Below, one piece after another: positions 27,666 to 35,969 of a stretch of DNA of 64,000 nt. The notes below the pieces were generated by a model, which had not been told where the DNA came from, did not search any database, and saw only the letters and a program-made list of their open reading frames with translations. How positions within the stretch are numbered: position 1 is the stretch's first letter; each line of letters opens with the position of its first letter. Location of the stretch: positions 806,001-870,000 of the forward strand of contig NZ_UAQZ01000012.1 in NCBI RefSeq assembly GCF_900446215.1. The letters run 5' to 3'. Both the position numbers and the translations under genes were made by a program. The DNA is from Burkholderia cenocepacia. GTDB taxonomy: Bacteria; Pseudomonadota; Gammaproteobacteria; Burkholderiales; Burkholderiaceae.

Positions 27666-28952
27666 TTACGCGTATGCCGGGCGCGTCTGGCCGGGCACGT
27701 CCTTCAGGTAACGATGCACCGACAGGTCGTCGGCCTGGATCGCGGGCATCTTGCCCGAGATCAGGTCCGCGAGCAGTTGGCCCGAGCCGCACGACATCGT
27801 CCAGCCGAGCGTGCCGTGGCCGGTGTTCAGGAACAGGTTCGACACCGGCGTGCGGCCGACGATCGGCGTGCCGTCCGGTGTCATCGGGCGCAGGCCCGTC
27901 CAGAACGTCGCCTTCGACGTGTCGCCGCCGCCCGGGAACAGGTCGTTCACGCACATCTCCAGCGTTTCGCGGCGTGCCGCGCGCAGCTTCTTGTCGAAGC
28001 CGACGATTTCCGCCATGCCGCCGACGCGGATGCGCTGGTCGAAGCGCGTGATCGCGATCTTGTAGGTCTCGTCGAGCACGGTCGACACGGGCGCGGCGGC
28101 TTCGTTGACGATCGGCGCGGTGATCGAATAACCCTTGAGCGGATAGACCGGAACCTTCATCAGGTTCGAGATGAAGCTCGTCGAGTACGAGCCGAGCGCG
28201 ACGACGTACGCGTCCGCGCGTACCGTCTCGCTACCGCACTGCACGCCGGCGATCTTGCCGCCCGCGATCGCGAGCGCATCGATCGGCGTGTTGTAGCGGA
28301 ACTTGACGCCAAGCGATTCGGCGAGCGCGGCGAGGCGCGTCGTGAACAGCTGGCAATCGCCCGTTTCGTCGCCCGGCAGGCGCAGGCCGCCCGTCAGCTT
28401 GTGCGAGACGGCGGCGAGCGCCGGTTCGGCCTTTTTCAGTTCGGCCGGCGACAGCAGTTCGAACGGCACGTTCGCTTCCTGCAGCACGGCGATGTCCTTC
28501 GCCGCGCCGTCGAGCTGCTGCTGCGTGCGGAACAGTTGCAGCGTGCCGCCCGTGCGGCCTTCGTACTGGATACCGGTATCGGCACGCAGCGCCTGCAGGC
28601 AGTCGCGGCTGTATTCGGCGAGACGGACCATGCGGCCCTTGTTGACTGCATAGCGCTCGGCCGTGCAGTTGCGCAGCATCTGATACATCCATTGGAGCTG
28701 GAAGCGCGTGCCGTCGAGGCGGATCGCGAGCGGCGCGTGCTTTTCGAACATCCACTTGACCGCCTTCAGCGGCACGCCGGGCGCGGCCCACGGCGCGGCA
28801 TAGCCGGGCGAGATCTGGCCTGCGTTCGCGAAGCTCGTCTCCAGCGCCGGGCCGGCTTCCCGGTCGATCACCGTGACTTCATGGCCGGCGCGCGCGAGGT
28901 AATACGCGCTTGCCACGCCCACCACACCGCTGCCCAGAATGACGACTCGCAT
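27666..28952 (-). CDS. dadA: D-amino acid dehydrogenase, small subunit
   Basis: A 428-residue FAD enzyme that oxidises D-amino acids, chiefly D-alanine, and feeds electrons to the respiratory chain. The FAD motif is VVILGSGVVGVASAYYLARAG at residues 3-23. SPGYAAPWAAPGVPLKAVKW and the C-terminal NLFLNTGHGTLGWTMSCGSG are DadA-specific. The start at 28952 (MRVVILGSG) is chosen over an ATG 14 codons earlier. It is divergent from an Lrp-type regulator, a common arrangement for dad genes. No alanine racemase dadX is adjacent. Confidence 0.95.
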   Translation of the reverse strand: MRVVILGSGVVGVASAYYLARAGHEVTVIDREAGPALETSFANAGQISPGYAAPWAAPGVPLKAVKWMFEKHAPLAIRLDGTRFQLQWMYQMLRNCTAERYAVNKGRMVRLAEYSRDCLQALRADTGIQYEGRTGGTLQLFRTQQQLDGAAKDIAVLQEANVPFELLSPAELKKAEPALAAVSHKLTGGLRLPGDETGDCQLFTTRLAALAESLGVKFRYNTPIDALAIAGGKIAGVQCGSETVRADAYVVALGSYSTSFISNLMKVPVYPLKGYSITAPIVNEAAAPVSTVLDETYKIAITRFDQRIRVGGMAEIVGFDKKLRAARRETLEMCVNDLFPGGGDTSKATFWTGLRPMTPDGTPIVGRTPVSNLFLNTGHGTLGWTMSCGSGQLLADLISGKMPAIQADDLSVHRYLKDVPGQTRPAYA

Positions 28953-29098
28953 AGCTGCTCCAGATGGAAGGGACCAGGTTGAGGCCGGGCGCACCCTGCG
29001 GCTCCGTGTAACCTCTAGCTGATCTAGTTTTTTGAGCTATGGTATTGTCGAATGTGCAGTTTTTGTTATCGTATTTTTTCGGTTTTCAGCATAAACAA

Positions 29099-29587
29099 AT
29101 GAGAACGCAACGTCAGCCCGTACGCTCGCTCGACAAGCTCGACCGACGCATCCTGAAACTGCTCCAGGACGACGGCCGGATGGCGATGAAAGACCTTGCG
29201 GAACAGGTCGGCCTGACCGTCACGCCGTGTATCGAGCGTGTGCGGCGCATGGAGCGCGACGGCGTGATCACCGGTTATCACGCGCGGGTCGACCCGGGCC
29301 AGCTGGGCGCCGCGCTGCTGGTGTTCGTCGAGATCACGCTCGGCCACAAGGGCGGCAACATGTTCGAGCAATTCCGCCGGGAAGTGATGAAGATCGATGA
29401 GGTGCTCGAATGCCATCTCGTCTCCGGCGATTTCGACTATCTGATCAAGGCGCGGATCGGCGAGATGGCCGACTACCGCAAGCTGCTCGGCGACATCCTG
29501 CTGCAGTTGCCCGGCGCCGTGCAGTCGAAGAGCTACGTCGTGATGGAAGAAATCAAGGAAACGCTGACGATCGCCGTCGGCGAATGA
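29099..29587 (+). CDS. Lrp/AsnC-family transcriptional regulator
   Basis: A 162-residue regulator. The N-terminal winged helix-turn-helix covers about residues 12-70 (LDRRILKLLQDDGRMAMKDL, TVTPCIERVRRMERDGVITG). A C-terminal RAM/ACT effector domain contains VLECHLVSGDFDYLIKARI. It lies divergent from dadA across 146 bases of relatively AT-rich DNA and most likely activates dadA in response to alanine or leucine. That inference rests on the Lrp-dadA pairing in other proteobacteria. ATG 29099 is preferred to an earlier in-frame ATG at 29039. Confidence 0.92.
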   Translation: MRTQRQPVRSLDKLDRRILKLLQDDGRMAMKDLAEQVGLTVTPCIERVRRMERDGVITGYHARVDPGQLGAALLVFVEITLGHKGGNMFEQFRREVMKIDEVLECHLVSGDFDYLIKARIGEMADYRKLLGDILLQLPGAVQSKSYVVMEEIKETLTIAVGE

Positions 29588-29625
29588 CGTGCCGGCGGCC
29601 CGTTGTCGGGCCCTTTATCCCGCCC

Positions 29626-29673
29626 TTGGCATGCTGCGCCCAATACTGTATAAATGTACAGTATTGGGCGCAG
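29626..29673 (+). promoter_or_regulatory. SOS promoter: LexA box on the -10, inside a 40-base perfect palindrome
   Basis: The -35 TTGGCA (29626-29631) and -10 TATAAA (29649-29654) are 17 bases apart. The -10 lies inside a LexA box, CTGT-N8-ACAG at 29646-29661, which almost matches the E. coli consensus. The box sits at the centre of perfect 17-base inverted arms (29634-29650 and 29657-29673) with a six-base spacer. Repression by LexA and induction by DNA damage of the next gene are the straightforward reading. Confidence 0.85.
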
Positions 29674-29677
29674 GCGA

Positions 29678-30856
29678 ATGGGTGGGCACATGGACGATCG
29701 GTCCGACAACGAATTTCCGATAGCGCCGCCCGTGCCCCGCAAGGGGCGCGGTGCGGTCGACAACCTGCAGGGGCGGTATGAACTCGCGCAGCGCGAAGCG
29801 GTGGACGACGGCTGGACGCACGAGTCCGACGATGCCGATTTCCCCGCGCCGCTGCGCACGCAGGTATTCGAGGAGCGGGCGAAGAGCATCCTGACGCACA
29901 ACCAGTCGCCCGATATTCCGTTCAGCGTGTCGCTCAATCCGTATCGCGGTTGCGAGCACGGTTGTATCTACTGTTTCGCGCGGCCGACGCACAGCTATCT
30001 CGGGCTGTCGCCGGGGCTCGATTTCGAAAGCCGCATCTACGCGAAGGTGAACGCGGCCGAGCTGCTCGAACGCGAGATTTCCCGCAAGCGCTACGTGCCG
30101 GAGCCGATCGCGCTCGGCGTCAACACCGACGCATACCAGCCGGTCGAGCGCGACCTGCGCATCACGCGCAGCGTGGTCCAGGTGATGCACGATCGCGGGC
30201 TGCCGTTCGCGGCGATCACGAAATCGTCGCTGATCGAGCGCGATCTCGACCTGCTCGCGCCGATGGCCGAACGCGGGCAGGTGATGGCGGCGGTCACGAT
30301 CACGACGCTCGATGCCGAACTCGCGCGCATGCTCGAGCCGCGCGCGGCCACGCCGGCGCGGCGGTTGCGCACGATCCGCGCGCTGCGCGAGGCGGGCGTG
30401 CCGGTCGGCGTGAGCATCGCGCCGGTGATTCCGTTCGTGACCGAGCCGGACATGGAGCGCGTGCTGGAGGCGTGCGCGGAAGCCGGTGCGACGCATGCGA
30501 GCTACATCATCCTGAGGTTGCCGTGGGAGGTCGCGCCGCTGTTCAAGAGCTGGCTTGCCGCGCATTTTCCCGATCGTGCGGAGCGCGTGATGAACCGCGT
30601 GCGCGACATGCGCGGCGGCAAGGATTACGACTCGGATTTCTCGAAACGGATGAAGGGCGAGGGGATCTGGGCCGACCTGTTGCGGCAGCGCTTCCGTCAG
30701 GCGGTCAAGCGGCTCGGGTTGAACGAGCGCACGAACGGCATTCTCGATCTGTCGCGGTTCAGCGGGGCGCCGGCCGCTGCGGTGCCGGCGCCGCGTGTTG
30801 CGGTTCGCTCAGCCGGCGCGAAGCCGCGCGACGACATGCAGTTGAGCCTGTTCTGA
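29678..30856 (+). CDS. PA0069-family radical SAM protein, probable SOS gene
   Basis: A protein of about 392 residues with a radical SAM core. The cluster-binding motif CEHGCIYC (CX3CX2C) lies at about residues 98-105, with a Spo photolyase-related layout (LTHNQSPDIPFSVSLNPYRG before it). The C-terminal 40 residues are Ala/Pro-rich. The reaction is unknown. The family takes its name from PA0069 of Pseudomonas aeruginosa, which I recall as a member of its LexA regulon. The LexA box here agrees with a DNA-damage role. ATG 29678 and ATG 29690 are both possible starts. Confidence 0.9.
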   Translation: MGGHMDDRSDNEFPIAPPVPRKGRGAVDNLQGRYELAQREAVDDGWTHESDDADFPAPLRTQVFEERAKSILTHNQSPDIPFSVSLNPYRGCEHGCIYCFARPTHSYLGLSPGLDFESRIYAKVNAAELLEREISRKRYVPEPIALGVNTDAYQPVERDLRITRSVVQVMHDRGLPFAAITKSSLIERDLDLLAPMAERGQVMAAVTITTLDAELARMLEPRAATPARRLRTIRALREAGVPVGVSIAPVIPFVTEPDMERVLEACAEAGATHASYIILRLPWEVAPLFKSWLAAHFPDRAERVMNRVRDMRGGKDYDSDFSKRMKGEGIWADLLRQRFRQAVKRLGLNERTNGILDLSRFSGAPAAAVPAPRVAVRSAGAKPRDDMQLSLF

Positions 30857-30907
30857 TGGACGAGCGATACGGTTGCCGGTGTGCCGTATCGACCGTATCG
30901 GTGGTGC

Positions 30908-31375
30908 TTACTGCGAAATCTGCTTGGCTGCTTCGACCTGCGATTCGAAGTAAGTCTGGAACGACAGCGCGAGCGCGGTCATCAACAGGAACGCGCCGAT
31001 CAGCAGCGAGAAGATCACGACGAAGATCACGGTCCAGCCCGACTTGCTGTGCTTGCCGGTGTCCGCGTTGAATTGCGCATCCCATTTTTCGTCGGGACGC
31101 AGCCCGTAGACGAGTGCGGCGAGGAACGCCGCCAGCAGCGAGATTGCGCCGGGGACCGCGAGCCACCAGCCGAGGCCGGCGCTGCGCTGGGTAGCCGCGA
31201 GCAGGAGGAAGCCCGGGATGCCGACGATCGTCGCGAGCAGGTGGGCCCAGCCGTACACGTCGCGAAAGCCGTACAGATAGAAGCGGTGCGCGCCGAGCGA
31301 TCCGAGCAGGAACGCGAGGGCGGCGGTGAGCGTCTTGGAGCGGAAGCGGCGGGGCGATGCGGTGCTGCTGGACAT
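30908..31375 (-). CDS. TM2-domain membrane protein
   Basis: A 155-residue protein with a TM2 domain in the first half: SKTLTAALAFLLGSLGAHRF, YGFRDVYGWAHLL, then further hydrophobic helices up to about residue 85. A final helix, TVIFVVIFSLLIGAFLLMTAL, is near residues 115-135. TM2 proteins are small inner-membrane proteins without a settled function. The gene is convergent with the radical SAM gene. It is not obviously in an operon with the dehydrogenase-like gene 111 bases upstream. Confidence 0.85.
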   Translation of the reverse strand: MSSSTASPRRFRSKTLTAALAFLLGSLGAHRFYLYGFRDVYGWAHLLATIVGIPGFLLLAATQRSAGLGWWLAVPGAISLLAAFLAALVYGLRPDEKWDAQFNADTGKHSKSGWTVIFVVIFSLLIGAFLLMTALALSFQTYFESQVEAAKQISQ

Positions 31376-31486
31376 GGATGGCGGCGTCTTGTCGTTGGCA
31401 TGGGCGGGGCCGGCAGGCCGGCGCGGGCGCGCGGCCCGGCACGCATTCTACGATGCCCGGTCGGGCCCGGTCACCCCTCGCCTGCG

Positions 31487-32626
31487 TCAAGGTGCCGCAT
31501 AGGTCACGCGATAGATCGCGCCTGCGTAATCGTCGCTGACGAGCAGCGAGCCGTCCGGCAGCGGCAGTACATCGGCCGGGCGTCCCCATACCGTGCCGTC
31601 GGGTCGCAGCCAGCCGGTAATGAACGGCGTCTGGCGTGCATGGCTGCCGTCCGCCGAGACGAACACGCGCATCACGCGGTAGCCGACCTTCGTGCTGCGG
31701 TTCCACGAGCCGTGTTCGGCAATGAAGACATTATTGCGATACGACGCCGGAAACATCGGCCCGGTATAGAAGCGCATCCCGAGCGCCGCGACGTGCGCGC
31801 CGAGTTTCAGGACGGGCGGCACGTAACGGCGGCAAACCTCGGCGCTGCCGAATTCGGGGTCGGGTGTATCGCCGCCGTGGCAGTAGGGAAAGCCGAAGTC
31901 GAGGCCGGCGCGGGGCGCGCGGTTCAGCTTGTCGTCGGGTACGTCGTCGCCCATCATGTCGCGCCCGTTGTCGGTGAACCACAGCTCGCCCGAATCGGGG
32001 TGCCATGCAAAGCCGACCGTATTGCGTATGCCGCGGGCGACCACTTCGCGTCCGCTGCCGTCGGCGTTCATTCGCGCGATGATCGCGTAGCGGTTGCGAT
32101 CGGCGAGGCAGGCGTTGCACGGTGCGCCGGTCGGCACGTACAGCTTGCCGTCGGGGCCGAACGCGATGAATTTCCAGCCGTGATGGTGGTCGGTCGGCAG
32201 CGCGTCGGTCACCACGACAGGGGCGGGCGGTCTGGCGAGCCGGTCGTCGATATGGTCGATGCGCACGATGCGCGACACGGCGGATATATAGAGAGCGCCG
32301 TCGCGGTAGGCGACGCCGACGGGCATGTCGAGCCCGGACGCGACGACGTAGCGCGCGCTGATCCGGCCCTCGTGCATGACGAACGCGTGGACGCGGCCGT
32401 CTCGTGTGCCGACATACAGGATGCCGCGCGGCGACCACGCCATTTCGCGCGCGGCCGGTACGGCGTCGGTCAGCACGTCCACGTGGAAGCCGGGCGGCAC
32501 GACGAGTTCGTTCACCGGCAGCGGCGCGGTAAACGCCGGCGCGGACACGGAGCTAGCAAGGCCGGCAAGCAGCGTCGCGAATGGGCGCCGTGCGCGGCGC
32601 ACGAGGGCGGCGCGAAGGGGCAACAT
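31487..32626 (-). CDS. Exported PQQ-type sugar (sorbosone/glucose) dehydrogenase-like protein
   Basis: A protein of about 379 residues with an N-terminal signal (RPFATLLAGLASSVSAPAFT) and a six-bladed propeller of the glucose/sorbosone dehydrogenase family. Blade motifs are REMAWSPRGILYVGTRDGRV, HHGWKFIAFGPDGKLYVPTG, FAWHPDSGELWFTDNGRDMMGDD (split here only by length) and AEHGSWNRSTKVGYRV. Members oxidise sugars in the periplasm with PQQ, but many are uncharacterised. The start at 32626 (MLPLRAAL) gives the better signal peptide; a start eight codons earlier is possible. Confidence 0.85.
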   Translation of the reverse strand: MLPLRAALVRRARRPFATLLAGLASSVSAPAFTAPLPVNELVVPPGFHVDVLTDAVPAAREMAWSPRGILYVGTRDGRVHAFVMHEGRISARYVVASGLDMPVGVAYRDGALYISAVSRIVRIDHIDDRLARPPAPVVVTDALPTDHHHGWKFIAFGPDGKLYVPTGAPCNACLADRNRYAIIARMNADGSGREVVARGIRNTVGFAWHPDSGELWFTDNGRDMMGDDVPDDKLNRAPRAGLDFGFPYCHGGDTPDPEFGSAEVCRRYVPPVLKLGAHVAALGMRFYTGPMFPASYRNNVFIAEHGSWNRSTKVGYRVMRVFVSADGSHARQTPFITGWLRPDGTVWGRPADVLPLPDGSLLVSDDYAGAIYRVTYAAP

Positions 32627-32703
32627 GACGGTCGGGAGCGTCCTGGACACGACGATTGTAGGCCCGGCGGACGGGCCGTCCGCGGATTTTTACGCGTAAG
32701 TGT

Positions 32704-32732
32704 TTGTTGTACCTCTGGTTTCCGGCTATAAT
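32704..32732 (+). promoter_or_regulatory. Promoter of the rpsP-rimM-trmD-rplS operon
   Basis: A perfect -10 TATAAT (32727-32732) is 17 bases from TTGTTG (32704-32709), a weak -35. The rpsP start is 46 bases downstream. Confidence 0.7.
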
Positions 32733-32778
32733 CGCGTGTTTCAGTAGTTTCGAACCCGGTTTTCCCGAAGGACATCAT

Positions 32779-33033
32779 ATGGTTATCATCCGTCTGGCTC
32801 GTGGCGGCTCGAAGAAGCGCCCGTTCTACAACATCGTTGCTACCGATTCGCGCAACCGTCGTGACGGCCGCTTCATCGAGCGCGTCGGCTTCTACAACCC
32901 GGTCGCCACGAAGGGCGAATCGCTGCGTATCGCTCAGGATCGCCTGACGTACTGGCAAGGCGTTGGCGCGCAACTGTCGCCGACCGTCCAGCGTCTCGTG
33001 AAGGAAGCGCAAAAGGCGCAACCGGCTGCCTAA
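32779..33033 (+). CDS. rpsP: 30S ribosomal protein S16
   Basis: An 84-residue ribosomal protein that stabilises 16S rRNA folding. It begins [20 protein letters not shown] and includes [13 protein letters not shown], both hallmark segments. GAAGGA precedes the ATG. It is the first gene of the conserved rpsP-rimM-trmD-rplS operon, with a consensus -10 directly upstream. Confidence 0.98.
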
Positions 33034-33075
33034 CATGGCACGGTGTGCCGGTCGTGCCGGCTATGAGGTGCATTG

Positions 33076-33753
33076 ATGGCGGGTCACGATTCCGGTAATG
33101 CAAGGCGCGGGCGTGCGTCATTCGGCGCATTCGTCCGCAAACCGGTCGAGCGCGACATGGTCGCGAACGCCGGTCAGGCTGCCGAACCAGGCGGCCCCGA
33201 CGCGACGCAAACCTGGCCCGACGATGCCGTCGAGGTCGGGGCGGTGGTCGACGCCTACGGCCTGAAAGGCTGGGTCAAGGTGGCGGCGCATGCCGATGCC
33301 GGTCGCGGTGGCGACGCGCTGCTCAATGCGCGTCGCTGGTGGCTGGAACGCGGTGCGGAGCGGCTTTCCGTCCGCATCATGCAGTCGAAGACGCACAGCG
33401 ACACTGTCGTTGCGCAACCCGCGGGCGTCAGCGACCGCGATGCTGCGCTGTCCATGCGCGGCTTTCGCGTGTTCGTGCGCCGGGAAGATTTCCCGGCACT
33501 GGCCGCGGACGAATTCTATTGGGTCGACCTGATCGGTCTCGAGGTCGTCAACGAGCAATCGGTGGCGCTCGGGAAGGTGAGCGGGATGATCGACAACGGC
33601 GTGCATTCGATCATGCGTGTCGAGTATCCGGCGACCGGCAAAGACGGTCGGCCGACCACCGACGAGCGGTTGATTCCGTTCGTCGGCGTCTACGTCAAAA
33701 CGGTGGATCAGGCGGCGCGTCGCATCGTCGTCGACTGGGAAGCCGATTACTGA
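33076..33753 (+). CDS. rimM: Ribosome maturation factor RimM
   Basis: A 225-residue 30S assembly factor that binds S19 and helps mature the 3' domain of 16S rRNA. The N-terminal RimM domain shows VGAVVDAYGLKGWVKV after an unusually long leader of about 50 residues. The C-terminal PRC barrel has EFYWVDLIGLEVVNEQ and ERLIPFVGVYVK. ATG 33076 with GAGG at 33065-33068 is preferred. The leader is longer than in E. coli RimM and contains later possible starts. trmD begins one base after its stop. Confidence 0.94.
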   Translation: MAGHDSGNARRGRASFGAFVRKPVERDMVANAGQAAEPGGPDATQTWPDDAVEVGAVVDAYGLKGWVKVAAHADAGRGGDALLNARRWWLERGAERLSVRIMQSKTHSDTVVAQPAGVSDRDAALSMRGFRVFVRREDFPALAADEFYWVDLIGLEVVNEQSVALGKVSGMIDNGVHSIMRVEYPATGKDGRPTTDERLIPFVGVYVKTVDQAARRIVVDWEADY

Positions 33754-33754
33754 A

Positions 33755-34549
33755 ATGAACCAGGTTACCGAGAGCGCGGTGCAGTTCGACGTCATCACGC
33801 TCTTTCCCGAGATGTTCCGCGCACTGACCGACTGGGGAATCACCAGCCGGGCCGTCAAGCAGGGGCGCTTCGGGCTGCGCACCTGGAACCCGCGTGATTT
33901 CACGACGGACAACTACCGCACGGTCGACGATCGTCCGTACGGCGGCGGTCCGGGCATGGTGATGCTGGCGAGGCCGCTCGAAGCCGCGATCGATGCCGCG
34001 AAAGCGGCACAGGCGGAGCAGGGCATCGCGAGCACGCGCGTCGTGATGATGTCGCCGCAAGGCGCGCCGCTCACGCATGATCGCGCGGTGCGGATGGCGC
34101 AGGAACCCGGCGTCGTCGTGCTGTGCGGTCGTTACGAAGCGATCGATCAGCGCCTGCTCGACCGTTGCGTCGACGAGGAAATCAGCCTCGGCGATTTCGT
34201 GCTGTCGGGCGGCGAGCTGCCGGCGATGGCGATGATGGATGCAGTCGTGCGGTTGCTGCCCGGTGTGCTGAACGATTCGCTGTCGGCCGTGCAGGACAGC
34301 TTCGCCGATGGTCTGCTCGATTGTCCGCACTACACGCGTCCCGAGGAATACGACGGCGTGCGCGTGCCGGACGTGTTGCTCGGCGGGCATCATGCCGAGA
34401 TCGAGAAGTGGCGGCGTCAGGAAGCATTGAGGAATACGTTGCGGAAGCGGCCGGACCTGATCGTCCGGGCGCGCCGCGAAAAGTTGTTGAGCCGGGCCGA
34501 CGAGGCGTGGCTTGCGAACCTCGCACGCGAAGCGAAGGACGCCTCCTGA
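33755..34549 (+). CDS. trmD: tRNA (guanine-N1)-methyltransferase
   Basis: A 264-residue SPOUT methyltransferase that makes m1G37 in tRNAs, preventing +1 frameshifts. Motifs are FDVITLFPEMFRALTDWGI, the SAM/substrate loop DDRPYGGGPGMVM, and the trefoil-knot region LCGRYEAIDQRLLDRCVDEE with SLGDFVLSGGELPAM. ATG 33755 follows the rimM stop almost directly, so translation is probably coupled. Confidence 0.97.
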   Translation: MNQVTESAVQFDVITLFPEMFRALTDWGITSRAVKQGRFGLRTWNPRDFTTDNYRTVDDRPYGGGPGMVMLARPLEAAIDAAKAAQAEQGIASTRVVMMSPQGAPLTHDRAVRMAQEPGVVVLCGRYEAIDQRLLDRCVDEEISLGDFVLSGGELPAMAMMDAVVRLLPGVLNDSLSAVQDSFADGLLDCPHYTRPEEYDGVRVPDVLLGGHHAEIEKWRRQEALRNTLRKRPDLIVRARREKLLSRADEAWLANLAREAKDAS

Positions 34550-34574
34550 GGCGGCTGCGCGAGCGGGAATTGGC

Positions 34575-34600
34575 GGTGCCGTACATGCGTGTACGGTGCC
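34575..34600 (+). promoter_or_regulatory. Hairpin in the trmD-rplS spacer
   Basis: GGTGCCGTACA and TGTACGGTGCC form 11 pairs (two G-U) around a TGCG loop. There is no T-run, so it is not a terminator. It lies in the 133-base gap before rplS and may be a processing or L19-related control site. Confidence 0.4.
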
Positions 34601-34682
34601 TGATGTGAATCCATCCTCTATCGGGGCCAGGCCTGGAAGCAGGCGGGTGCCAACGCCGACACGATGGCATAAGGAGTCAGTA

Positions 34683-35075
34683 ATGAATCTGATCGCAAAA
34701 CTTGAGCAGGAAGAAATCGAGCGCGCGCTCGCCGGCAAGACGATCCCCGATTTCGCCCCGGGCGACACGGTGATCGTGAACGTGAACGTGGTTGAAGGTA
34801 ACCGCAAGCGCGTTCAGGCTTACGAAGGCGTCGTGATCGCGATTCGCAATCGTGGTCTGAACTCGAACTTCATCGTTCGCAAGATCTCGTCGGGCGAAGG
34901 CGTCGAGCGTACGTTCCAGACGTACTCGCCGCTGCTGGCAAGCATCGTCGTGAAGCGTCGCGGTGATGTGCGTCGTGCGAAGCTGTACTACCTGCGCGAG
35001 CGTTCGGGCAAGTCGGCTCGTATCAAGGAAAAGCTGGTGTCGAAGGATCGCGCCGCAGCAGCTTCCCAAGAGTAA
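34683..35075 (+). CDS. rplS: 50S ribosomal protein L19
   Basis: A 130-residue protein at the 30S-50S interface. Diagnostic segments are PDFAPGDTVIVNVNVVEGNR, VQAYEGVVIAIRNRGLNSNF and the C-terminal VRRAKLYYLRERSGKSARIK. ATG 34683 is preceded by AAGGAG. It is the last gene of the operon and is followed by a terminator. Confidence 0.98.
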   Translation: MNLIAKLEQEEIERALAGKTIPDFAPGDTVIVNVNVVEGNRKRVQAYEGVVIAIRNRGLNSNFIVRKISSGEGVERTFQTYSPLLASIVVKRRGDVRRAKLYYLRERSGKSARIKEKLVSKDRAAAASQE

Positions 35076-35086
35076 GAGCTGTAAGG

Positions 35087-35113
35087 AAAAAGCACCCAAC
35101 CGGGTGCTTTTTT
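35087..35113 (+). terminator. Rho-independent terminator after rplS
   Basis: AGCACCC pairs with GGGTGCT across AACC, with an A-run before and a T-run after. Confidence 0.88.
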
Positions 35114-35162
35114 CATTCTGGCGCGACAATATGCTCGATACGACACGAACCCGAGAGCCCCA

Positions 35163-35849
35163 TTGAATCGCCGCCCCATCATCGATCCCGAAGTCTTGCC
35201 GGTCGAAGGCACCGGCGCCGGCCTGCCCGTCATCGACTCCCGGCTGATGACGCCGTCCGGCCTGCGCGAACGTTTTGCGCGCACGCTCGAATGGAGCGTC
35301 GAGCCCGGCGAGGCGAGGCTGCAGGAGGGCGTCGATCCGCGCAGCGCGGCCGTCCTCGTGCCGCTCGTCGTCCGCGAGTCAGGCCTCACCGTGCTGCTGA
35401 CGCAGCGCGCCGATCACCTGAACGACCACGCCGGACAGATCAGCTTTCCCGGCGGCCGTCGCGAGCCGTTCGACCGCGATGCGACCGCCACCGCGTTGCG
35501 CGAGGCGAAGGAAGAGATCGGGCTGGCCGCCGAACGCGTCGAGATTCTCGGCGCGCTGCCCGACTACCTGACCGGCACGGGTTTCTGCGTGACGCCGGTC
35601 GTCGGCCTCGTGCATCCGCCGTTTACCGTGCAGGCCGATACGTTCGAAGTCGCCGAGATTTTCGAAGTGCCGCTCGCGTTCGTGATGAATCCCGCGAACC
35701 ATCAGGTCCGCGTGTTCCGGTGGGAAGGCGGCGAGCGTCGTTTTTTTGCCATGCCCTATCCGAATGGCGAACCGGGCGGGCATTACTTCATCTGGGGCGC
35801 AACTGCCGGCATGTTTCGCAATCTGTATCGCTTCTTGGCCGCCGGCTAG
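35163..35849 (+). CDS. Nudix hydrolase, probable coenzyme A pyrophosphatase
   Basis: A 228-residue Nudix enzyme of the CoA pyrophosphatase (NudL/YeaB) type. The region AGQISFPGGRREPFD precedes the Nudix box, whose core is TALREAKEEIGL at about residues 113-124. The preceding VLLTQRADHLNDHAGQ is typical of this group. The listed start is TTG 35163; the first strong ATG is at 35247 (MTPSGLRERFARTL). The longer form is kept because the extra 28 residues keep coding-like third positions. It would hydrolyse CoA to 4'-phosphopantetheine and 3',5'-ADP. Confidence 0.87.
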   Translation: MNRRPIIDPEVLPVEGTGAGLPVIDSRLMTPSGLRERFARTLEWSVEPGEARLQEGVDPRSAAVLVPLVVRESGLTVLLTQRADHLNDHAGQISFPGGRREPFDRDATATALREAKEEIGLAAERVEILGALPDYLTGTGFCVTPVVGLVHPPFTVQADTFEVAEIFEVPLAFVMNPANHQVRVFRWEGGERRFFAMPYPNGEPGGHYFIWGATAGMFRNLYRFLAAG

Positions 35850-35969
35850 GCGGGCGCGCCGACTGGCGCGCGCGACCGGCTGCCGGGCAACCGCGCCGGC
35901 AGCCATGCGCGGCTGACGCTGTGCTATCGTTATGCAAAAAATGACATAACTCCGAAGACGGCGCCACGC

